A DNA stretch of 54,434 bases from an uncultured Altererythrobacter sp. (GTDB lineage: Bacteria; Pseudomonadota; Alphaproteobacteria; Sphingomonadales; Sphingomonadaceae). Below are positions 8,370 to 14,578 of this stretch, one piece after another. Every line of letters begins with the position of its first letter. Within the stretch, counting starts at the first letter, position 1. The position numbers and the translations under genes were made by a program. The DNA lies in assembly GCA_946886565.1 (NCBI GenBank), contig CAMPIX010000017.1, forward strand, positions 1 to 54,434, written 5' to 3'. The notes beneath the pieces were generated by a model. The model searched no databases. It saw only the letters and a list, made by a program, of their open reading frames with translations, and had not been told where the DNA came from.

Positions 8370-8987
8370 CTACAGCCCGGCGTCGAAGGCGATCCTGAGC
8401 GCTTGTGCGAAATTCATCGCGTCGAACTTGCGCATGATGTTGGCGCGATGGACCTCGATCGTTCGCGGGCTGACGCCCAGGTCGAACGCGATCGACTTGT
8501 TCGGCAGGCCGGTCACGAGCGCCGTCAGCACGTCGCGCTCCCTGCGGGTGAGAGCGCCGATCTTGCTTTGCGCGGCGGCGACCCGACCGTCGGGCTCGCC
8601 GATCTGCGTGAAGGCCTGATCGAGGAGACGATGCAGCTCCGCAGGCTCGAACGGCTTTTCGAGAAAATGAAACGCACCCGAACGCATGGCCTTGACCGCG
8701 GATTGCACCTCGCCCGCGCCGGTTATGAAGATGAGCGGCAGCTTGACGCCGCGAGCGTGCAGTTGAGCCTGAACGTCGAGACCGTCCACGTGGGGCATCG
8801 CCAGATCCAGCAGCACGCAGGACGGGCCGAAGGCGCCTGCAGCCCGAAGGAAGGACCGGCCATCGGCCCAGGCATGGACGCGATATCCGTATGCGCCCAG
8901 CAGAACGGCGGTCGACCGGCGAACCTCGCCGTCGTCGTCCACGATGTGAACGAGACGCGATGCGGGGCTGCCGTTCGGTGCAGTCAC
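8370..8987 (-). CDS. FixJ-type LuxR-family response regulator
   Basis: A 205-residue two-domain regulator. The receiver (about 10-125) has acidic residues DDD near 17-19, phosphoacceptor Asp61 in CVLLDLAMP, ITGAG, and Lys in FLEKPF. The C-terminal LuxR-type HTH has LTRRERDVLTALVTGLPNKS and RTIEVHRANIM. The order and spacing are those of FixJ. The GTG start at 8987 overlaps the stop of a 15-codon reading frame with a strong ribosome site, so translation is probably coupled to it. No kinase gene adjoins directly; the FixL-like kinase at 14571-16472 is the nearest candidate partner. Confidence 0.85.
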   Translation of the reverse strand: MTAPNGSPASRLVHIVDDDGEVRRSTAVLLGAYGYRVHAWADGRSFLRAAGAFGPSCVLLDLAMPHVDGLDVQAQLHARGVKLPLIFITGAGEVQSAVKAMRSGAFHFLEKPFEPAELHRLLDQAFTQIGEPDGRVAAAQSKIGALTRRERDVLTALVTGLPNKSIAFDLGVSPRTIEVHRANIMRKFDAMNFAQALRIAFDAGL

Positions 8988-9031
8988 CCTTCGATCCCCG
9001 CCGGCGGAATCGTGGCCGGTCCACTTCGCAT
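8984..9031 (-). CDS. 15-residue leader reading frame coupled to the FixJ-type regulator
   Basis: ATG at 9031 is preceded by AGGAG with six-base spacing, the best ribosome site near the regulator start. The frame encodes MRSGPATIPPAGIEG and ends in TGA at 8984-8986, which overlaps the regulator's GTG start (GTGA). The regulator itself has no proper ribosome site, so ribosomes probably re-initiate after this short peptide. The peptide is proline- and glycine-rich, with no known function. Confidence 0.5.
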   Translation of the reverse strand: MRSGPATIPPAGIEG

Positions 9032-9328
9032 GCCGATCTCCTGCGATAACCCGTCGCGGTCGCGGGACGATTCCAGTCTGCGCAATTTCGCCGACCGATG
9101 CCTTGTGGAATCGCAAATCGAGCCCGGCGGGGCACGGTCGGTCCACCGCGCGATGAAAACTCCGCAGACTCAAAACGATCCGATGATAATTGCCGTCCGA
9201 CGATCGAAGCCGATCGCCATGTCTATTGTGGAATATACCAATTTAACGCGACATCCGAGCTAGGTAGCGTTCGTGAGCCAAAAAAGTCCAACACGATAAA
9301 GGTCGCGAAACCTATCGGGAGCGGACAA

Positions 9329-9979
9329 ATGCGGTTCGAGCACGCGCAGGGGATTTCAGACAGACGTCAATCCTTCCGTAAAGGTGAACTTCTTTACCGT
9401 CAGGATGATTTGGCGGAAGGCTGGCTGGAAATGGTCAGCGGAACGGTCCGCCTTTGCCATTACTATGGTGACGGAAGACGTCAGGTGCTCGCTTTCCCGG
9501 TTTCGGGTGATGTTCTGGGTCTTGATAGCGGCTTCCGCCTCTGTTCCGCAGAAGCGCTGACCAACGGCGAGGCGATCTGGCATTATTCCGAGAAGCGCCG
9601 GTCGCCCGCCAATGAGGGCGATACGGTGCCGGAATGGCATACAGCGCTGGAGCGCGCCCTGCGCTCGGCCGAAGAGAACCTCCGCTTCTTTAGCTATCCC
9701 ACCGCCATCCAGCGTCTTTGCGCGTTTCTGCTCGATTTCCACCGTCGTCAGGGGCATCCCGCCCGCCTCGACCTGCCGATGAGCCGGCTCGATATCGCCG
9801 AGCATCTCGGCCTGACCATGCACACCATCAGCCGCTCGATCTCGCAACTCGCACGCAACGGACTGATCGAGTGCACGTCGCCGCAGCGCGTCATCTTGGG
9901 CAACCGCATGCGGATCGTCGAGTTCGCCGGGATCGAGGACGATGAACTCGTTGCGCAAACGCTGAGCCTGGTCGCCTGA
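9329..9979 (+). CDS. Crp/Fnr-family transcriptional regulator
   Basis: A 216-residue regulator with an N-terminal cyclic-nucleotide-binding-type beta-barrel (about 10-110), a long dimer helix (about 112-140) and a C-terminal winged HTH (about 145-200). The HTH contains LDIAEHLGLTMHTISRSISQ. There is no N-terminal cysteine cluster, so it is FixK-like rather than an iron-sulphur FNR. The usual Glu of the recognition helix (ExxSR) is His here. The ATG at 9329 follows GGGAGCGG. The next gene, a FapF-like barrel, starts only 23 bp downstream, so the two probably form an operon. Confidence 0.85.
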   Translation: MRFEHAQGISDRRQSFRKGELLYRQDDLAEGWLEMVSGTVRLCHYYGDGRRQVLAFPVSGDVLGLDSGFRLCSAEALTNGEAIWHYSEKRRSPANEGDTVPEWHTALERALRSAEENLRFFSYPTAIQRLCAFLLDFHRRQGHPARLDLPMSRLDIAEHLGLTMHTISRSISQLARNGLIECTSPQRVILGNRMRIVEFAGIEDDELVAQTLSLVA

Positions 9980-10002
9980 CCTTCAGAAAGGGGAGAAGGA
10001 CA

Positions 10003-11277
10003 ATGGACACGGGGATTCGTTTTGGAAAGCGTCGCCTCCTCCCGGTCATCGGGGTGTTGGCGCTGGCGACAGCGCAAGCGGCGCATGCGCAGGAGCCCAG
10101 GGAAGATATTGCCGAGCTTCGCCGGCTTCTGGCTGAACAGGCCGAGCGGATCGATCGCCAAGAGGCGCAGATTGCCCGGCAGGAACTGGAGATCGCCGAG
10201 TTGCGCGCCGAAATAAAGGCGGACCTAGCGCTGCTCGACGCAGACGACATCGCGGTCTATCGCGGCGCCGGTTTCCAGGCCGGAGCCCCGACCGCCGATC
10301 CCGCAGACGAACCGCTTCCGGCGGACGAGCCCGTCGGTCAGGCTCCGCCGCCGTCGGAGGAACGGAAAGCGGCCGTGGCGGCAGTGCCGCAGGACCAGGG
10401 CGTGTTGACCCGGCGGGGCCAGATCGTCCTCGAACCCAGCTTCCAATATGTGAACTCGGCCAACGATCGTCTGGTGTTTCGCGGGTTCGAACTGATCCCG
10501 GGAATCCAGATCGGCGTGATCGAAGCCAGCCGGGCCCGGCGCGACTCGCTTATCGGGACGTTTGCCGCCAGGTATGGCCTGACCAACCGCCTCGAGATCG
10601 AGGGGCGCGTGCCCGTGCTCTATCGCAACGATTCGATCCGCGTCACCCAACAGCGCGACGAGGGAATCGTGCGCGAGATCAACCTCTCGGAAACCGACAT
10701 CGGGGATGCGGAGCTCTCGCTGCGCTATCAGCTCAACAGCCAGCGCGGCCAGCGCCCGATCTGGATCGCCGGCCTCAGGGTCAAGAGCGATACCGGCCGG
10801 GGGCCGTTCGATATCGGCTACGACGAATTCGGCGTAGCCACCGGCCTGACGACGGGATCGGGATTCTGGGCCGTGCAGCCGAGCATCAGCATGCTTCTGC
10901 CCTCCGACCCGGTCGTGATCTTCGGCGGGGTGAACTATCTCTATCACATCGGCCGCGACATCGACCGCGCGGTCGGGGGTGCGCAAATCGGCCATGTCGA
11001 TCCGGGCGATTCGATCAGCGGTTCGATCGGCTTCGGCTTCGCTCTCAACCCGCGCTTCTCCTATTCGATGGGTTATCGCCACAGCTACATCATGCCGAGC
11101 AAGACGGAGATCGGTGGTTCGATCGAGCGTTCCGACCGGCTTCAGGTCGGCTCGTTCAACGTCGGCATGTCCTATCGTCTGACGCCTCGGGTAACCGCCA
11201 ACGTGTCGTTCGAGATCGGCGTGACGGAGGATGCGCCCGATCTGGGCGTGACGCTGCGCTTCCCGATTTCGTTCTGA
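10003..11277 (+). CDS. Outer-membrane beta-barrel with N-terminal coiled coil, FapF-like
   Basis: A 424-residue exported protein. The signal peptide ends near residue 28 (AHA). Residues about 34-72 form a charged coiled coil, 85-145 a Pro/Ala-rich linker, and about 150-424 a barrel of alternating strands ending in RFPISF with terminal Phe. This order matches FapF, the trimeric export channel for Pseudomonas amyloid, whose barrel belongs to the Phenol_MetA_deg-type family. It follows the Crp/Fnr gene by 23 bp with a strong site (AAGGGGAGAAGG) and is convergent with the C39 peptidase operon. FapF identity is inferred from architecture and neighbours; a generic porin is the alternative. Confidence 0.7.
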   Translation: MDTGIRFGKRRLLPVIGVLALATAQAAHAQEPREDIAELRRLLAEQAERIDRQEAQIARQELEIAELRAEIKADLALLDADDIAVYRGAGFQAGAPTADPADEPLPADEPVGQAPPPSEERKAAVAAVPQDQGVLTRRGQIVLEPSFQYVNSANDRLVFRGFELIPGIQIGVIEASRARRDSLIGTFAARYGLTNRLEIEGRVPVLYRNDSIRVTQQRDEGIVREINLSETDIGDAELSLRYQLNSQRGQRPIWIAGLRVKSDTGRGPFDIGYDEFGVATGLTTGSGFWAVQPSISMLLPSDPVVIFGGVNYLYHIGRDIDRAVGGAQIGHVDPGDSISGSIGFGFALNPRFSYSMGYRHSYIMPSKTEIGGSIERSDRLQVGSFNVGMSYRLTPRVTANVSFEIGVTEDAPDLGVTLRFPISF

Positions 11278-11291
11278 GGTTTGTCAGGCGC

Positions 11292-11873
11292 CTACTGACC
11301 GTTGGCGCCGCTCGCCGACCAGTTCATCGCATCGTTGATGCCGCTCATGAAAATCGACGGCGCGATGGCGGACTGGAACGCCTCGAAATTGGCGAGGCCG
11401 ATCGCGATATCGGCTTCCTGGCGCAGGTCGACGCCATTTGCCGTGTTGAACACCAGGTTCTGCAATCCCCCGTCGGTGCGCTGCAGCAGGGCAGTCTGCC
11501 CTTCGTTGGCGAGAAAGATATCCTGATCGTTGACCCGCATGGCGATGTGGCCGTTCGCCAGCATGCCGTCGAGCGCCTCCGCGTCCGCGGAGGTCAATGC
11601 ATCGGAAACCCAGCGTTCCGTGGAGCGCGTGTCGCCGACCCAGCTCACGATCGTTTGCAGCGCGAGTTCACCGTCGATGTACGTGCGCAAATCCGCGCCC
11701 AGGGTGATCTCGATTCCCTCGATCGTGAAGCCGGCGCGCGCCTGGCCGAGTTCCGCTTCGCTCAGCATGGCCTCGATGGGAAATTCTTCCGCCAGGGCGG
11801 ACGACGGAGCGCCGACCAGCAATGCGATCGCGATCGGAAAGCTCAAGCTCGTGCGTATGCGCTGGCGATTCAT
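11292..11873 (-). CDS. Exported small protein of the Fap-like locus (possible FapE-like)
   Basis: A 193-residue protein with a signal peptide to about residue 28 (SALA). Next comes MLSEAELGQARAG (36-48), similar to the segment in the gene two places upstream and reminiscent of double-glycine leaders recognised by C39 peptidases. Beta-rich stretches follow. Near residue 142 is FNTANG, matching the aromatic-NTG motif of the two other small proteins. It is the last gene of a four-gene operon and overlaps the C39 gene if the first ATG (11888) is used. I preferred the ATG at 11873, which has AAGGAAG upstream. The function is unknown; accessory subunit is an inference. Confidence 0.6.
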   Translation of the reverse strand: MNRQRIRTSLSFPIAIALLVGAPSSALAEEFPIEAMLSEAELGQARAGFTIEGIEITLGADLRTYIDGELALQTIVSWVGDTRSTERWVSDALTSADAEALDGMLANGHIAMRVNDQDIFLANEGQTALLQRTDGGLQNLVFNTANGVDLRQEADIAIGLANFEAFQSAIAPSIFMSGINDAMNWSASGANGQ

Positions 11874-11884
11874 GGCGCTTCCTT

Positions 11885-12649
11885 TCATTCGACCGTCCCG
11901 ATGCGCACCGGGATGAGAAACTCCGACGTGATCTGATAATCGGGAGGCAGGTCGTCACCGGGATCGCTCATCGCGACGCGAATTCCGCCACCGTTCTCCA
12001 GCGGCGCCTTGGACCATGGCCCCCAGTCTCCTGCGAGGTTGTAGGCCGGCGCGGGTTCGCCGGTTGCGGGCAGCACGGCAAGCACGATACCGTTCCAGTG
12101 CTTCGCGAAATCGTCGATGGCGTAGTCGGTCAGACCCAGCGTCGGATCCCCGGTGAGAACGCGATCGCCGCGCATCCCCTTGATGACGACGAAGTGCTTG
12201 TAGCCGTTGAGGTCGATCAGGGCGATGGTCGGGCGTCGCACGTCGCGAAGCTGGTCGATCGTGAGGCGGAAGCCTTCCGCCTGATAGCCGATCGAAATCA
12301 GATAGCTGCGCATGTCGAGCAGTGAAAAGCCATACTGCCTGATCGCCTCGCGGTCACCGGTCCGCCACATCGCCGAGAATGCTTCGCGTTCGGTCAGCGG
12401 GCGGTCGTAGTGGTGCGTCATGAGAGTGGCGATCGCGGCCGAGCCGCAGCTGAAATCGTATTGCTGGCGCACGACGCTGCGGAAGGGAATATCCCACCAG
12501 CTCATGACCATGACATCAAAATTGCCCCCGCTGTCCGGCTGCAGGCGCACTTGCGACTGGGCGGGGACAACGAGGGCAAAGGTTACCGCCGTCATGAGGG
12601 TCGGGGGAAGAAGGCGGCGGTATAGGTTTGCTCCGAACACCGTGGTCAC
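11885..12649 (-). CDS. C39-family peptidase-like periplasmic protein, FapD-like
   Basis: A 254-residue exported protein with an N-terminal hydrophobic segment (about 14-32). The papain-like C39 core follows: RQQYDFSCGSAA with Gln62/63 and Cys68, His152 in GYKHFVVIKG, and Asp168 in TGDPTLG. The triad is therefore complete. FapD of the Pseudomonas amyloid system is a stand-alone C39-like protein of this type. No ABC transporter domain is fused, unlike bacteriocin exporters. The GTG start overlaps the upstream stop (GTGA), and the stop overlaps a possible start of the next gene. Likely substrates are the small exported proteins encoded beside it. Confidence 0.75.
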   Translation of the reverse strand: MTTVFGANLYRRLLPPTLMTAVTFALVVPAQSQVRLQPDSGGNFDVMVMSWWDIPFRSVVRQQYDFSCGSAAIATLMTHHYDRPLTEREAFSAMWRTGDREAIRQYGFSLLDMRSYLISIGYQAEGFRLTIDQLRDVRRPTIALIDLNGYKHFVVIKGMRGDRVLTGDPTLGLTDYAIDDFAKHWNGIVLAVLPATGEPAPAYNLAGDWGPWSKAPLENGGGIRVAMSDPGDDLPPDYQITSEFLIPVRIGTVE

Positions 12650-13041
12650 TCGATCGTGATGGTCAGCGTCATTCCCGTCTGCAGGCTGTTCTGGGCGCCT
12701 GTGTTGAACAGGAAGTTGCCGACGCCGCTGAAACTGCTGAGGGCGTTGTCGCTGAGATTTATGGTTCCCGCGACATAGCTGCCGAGCTGGTTTCCGCTGG
12801 TGATCGCAGCCAGGGTCTGGTTGTTGATCACGATGGTCGCGCGTCCGCGCGTCTCGGCCAATTCTTCGAGGCTGAGCATCTCCGGAGTGGAAGAGCCATC
12901 GCCAGGCCCGACGGCCGGCGTGTGTGTTTCGGTCGCAGCGGCCGATGGCTGGTCCCCGGACTCGCCGGCGACGGCGGAAGTCGCCGATAATGCGATCGCG
13001 GCGATCGCTACGGCGACCGACTTGGGATGGCGTAGGGACAT
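12646..13041 (-). CDS. Exported small protein of the Fap-like locus (candidate subunit)
   Basis: A 131-residue protein with a signal peptide ending near residue 26 (SAVA) and a low-complexity Ala/Thr/Gly stretch to about 52. The leader-like MLSLEELAETRGR is at 55-67. The C-terminal part (68-131) is rich in Asn, Ser and Thr and ends in alternating Thr/Ile. FNTGAQ at 112-117 matches WNTGIN in the upstream gene and FNTANG in the downstream one. ATG at 13041 follows GGGGAAACGCA. It overlaps the C39 gene. It may be a minor amyloid or nucleator, as FapB is; no homology search was possible. Confidence 0.6.
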   Translation of the reverse strand: MSLRHPKSVAVAIAAIALSATSAVAGESGDQPSAAATETHTPAVGPGDGSSTPEMLSLEELAETRGRATIVINNQTLAAITSGNQLGSYVAGTINLSDNALSSFSGVGNFLFNTGAQNSLQTGMTLTITIE

Positions 13042-13105
13042 TGCGTTTCCCCTGTCAGGAGGATGGCCGGCCCGGCTGGCAGCCGGGCCGGTTGGAAAGG
13101 ACGGC

Positions 13106-13663
13106 TCAGTCTCCGCCGCCGTTGCCACCACCGTCGCCGTCATCGACACAGCAGCCCTCGACACCGAAGGTGATCGTGCCTTGGGCGGCGATGTTGGTCG
13201 CGGCCTGGGTATTGGCGTTGATGCCGGTGTTCCACGCGGCGTTCGCGATGCCCGCGAAGGCGGCGAAGGCGTTGTCGTTCACCGAGTTGTTGCCGCTGTT
13301 GTAGCCAACCGCGGTGTCTGAATCGTCTTCCCCGTCGAGGTCGACCAGTTCGTCCATGTACTTGTTGATGTTGATCGCCTTCAGTTCCTGATGAGCGACG
13401 ACCATCCTGTTGCTGTTGAACGAGCCGTTGCCGTCGTTGTCCTGGTCAGCGGCGTTGTCGTTCAGAAAGTTCGACCAGCCGTTGAAGGAGTTCTGCAGCG
13501 AATCCTCGTTTTGGGTGTTGCCGTTGCCGTCGTCGACCTGATTGTCGTCGGCGGCTTGGTCTTGCGAGCCCGGGCCACCCTCGGTGTCCTGGGCGACCGA
13601 AGGCATCGCAACGACCATGAGGGCAGCCGCGGCACCGGCCGAGACGGTAAGAAGTTTGCGCAT
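13106..13663 (-). CDS. Exported Asn/Asp/Gly-rich protein, candidate functional amyloid subunit
   Basis: A 185-residue protein, first gene of the operon. The signal peptide ends near residue 24 (SVAQ). The mature part is strongly enriched in Asn, Asp, Gly and Gln. Two loosely similar segments (about 58-100 and 128-165) carry N-F-x-x-[WF] and the motif WNTGIN (145-150). GCCVDD at 170-175 is followed by a Gly-rich tail. This fits a secreted fibre subunit such as FapC, which also carries C-terminal cysteines, but here they are adjacent rather than CxxC. A strong GGAGAAATGAC site precedes the ATG at 13663. Confidence 0.65.
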   Translation of the reverse strand: MRKLLTVSAGAAAALMVVAMPSVAQDTEGGPGSQDQAADDNQVDDGNGNTQNEDSLQNSFNGWSNFLNDNAADQDNDGNGSFNSNRMVVAHQELKAININKYMDELVDLDGEDDSDTAVGYNSGNNSVNDNAFAAFAGIANAAWNTGINANTQAATNIAAQGTITFGVEGCCVDDGDGGGNGGGD

Positions 13664-13792
13664 GTCATTTCTCCTCGAGACGGTGCAGCCATCTTTCCGA
13701 TGCCTGCCCCTGTTCACCTCCCCGAATGACGGAGGCGGTCTCACATTAGGCGTCTGCGCAGCGCCCGCTTTGCCAAGCGGCAAGGCCCGGCC

Positions 13793-13806
13793 TACGGTAT
13801 TTCCCC
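13793..13806. promoter_or_regulatory. Possible FixJ-type site upstream of the amyloid-like operon
   Basis: TACGGTATTTCCCC lies about 130 bp upstream of the start at 13663. From memory it resembles rhizobial FixJ sites of the TACGTAGTTTCCC kind. Related GGTATnTTC strings occur upstream of the kinase gene and of the first FixJ-type regulator. The assignment is tentative. Confidence 0.25.
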
Positions 13807-13906
13807 GATGACCGCCGTCGGTCTGCGAAAGGTATTGGTGGAGCGACGGAGGGCGCCGGTGTCGCTTCGCTTGTGCCTTGGGATGGCCATGCAGAGCGTC
13901 CGGCGA

Positions 13907-14578
13907 TCAGGCTTGCCGCTGCGAAATATCGGACAGAACCGTGTGGTCCTGCCGCCACTGCCTGTCGGAACCCATGCCTGCGGCGAAGGCGATCCGCAAC
14001 GCGTCGGCGAAGGTCGTCACGCCGAGCTTGGTCATGACATTCGCGCGATAAACCTCGACCGTGCGTGCGCTGATGCCGAGATCGTATGCGATGGTCTTGT
14101 TCGGATAGCCGCAAGCAAGGCCGTTGAGCACTTCGCGTTCGCGCTCGGTCAGACCGTTGACTTGCGTGATGGCCCACTGACGGTTGTCTCTTCGGGCTTC
14201 GTGGTCCGATTGAAAAACGAACGCGTCCGCCACCGCGGTCAGCAATTTCGTCCGATCGACCGGCTTTTCGAGAAAATCCGCGGCTCCCGCCTGGAGCGCG
14301 CGCACGGCCATCTGGACATCGCCATGGCCGGTGAGGACGATCACGGGCAGATTGACCCCCACGGCGGCCATCTCTTGCTGCACCAGCAACCCGTCGATTC
14401 CCGGCATGCGTACGTCCAGCAGAACGCATGCGGGCTCCAGTCGGTCGACGCGCTTCAGAAACAAACCGGGATTGGCCCAGGTCGCCACCCGATATCCTTC
14501 GTTTCGCAGCAGGAAATCGAGCGACCGCCGTATCGATTCCTCGTCATCGATGACGTGGACCAGCCTTTTGTCAGACAT
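13907..14578 (-). CDS. fixJ: FixJ-type LuxR-family response regulator, partner of the FixL-like kinase
   Basis: A 223-residue regulator. The receiver (1-120) has DDE at 11-13, phosphoacceptor Asp55 in CVLLDVRMPG, LTGHGDV and FLEKPV. The LuxR HTH follows with LTEREREVLNGLACGYPNKT and RTVEVYRANVMTK. A C-terminal tail of about 18 residues after the HTH is unusual for FixJ. Its ATG at 14578 overlaps the end of the kinase gene by eight bases and has AAGGA upstream, so the two form a coupled two-component operon. It lies directly before the promoter region of the amyloid-like operon, a likely target. Confidence 0.85.
   Translation of the reverse strand: MSDKRLVHVIDDEESIRRSLDFLLRNEGYRVATWANPGLFLKRVDRLEPACVLLDVRMPGIDGLLVQQEMAAVGVNLPVIVLTGHGDVQMAVRALQAGAADFLEKPVDRTKLLTAVADAFVFQSDHEARRDNRQWAITQVNGLTEREREVLNGLACGYPNKTIAYDLGISARTVEVYRANVMTKLGVTTFADALRIAFAAGMGSDRQWRQDHTVLSDISQRQA

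Noticed and set aside
10225..11082. A 285-codon minus-strand frame within the barrel gene
   Set aside because: Signal peptide, coiled coil and strand pattern all support the plus-strand barrel; the antisense product has no structure-like pattern.
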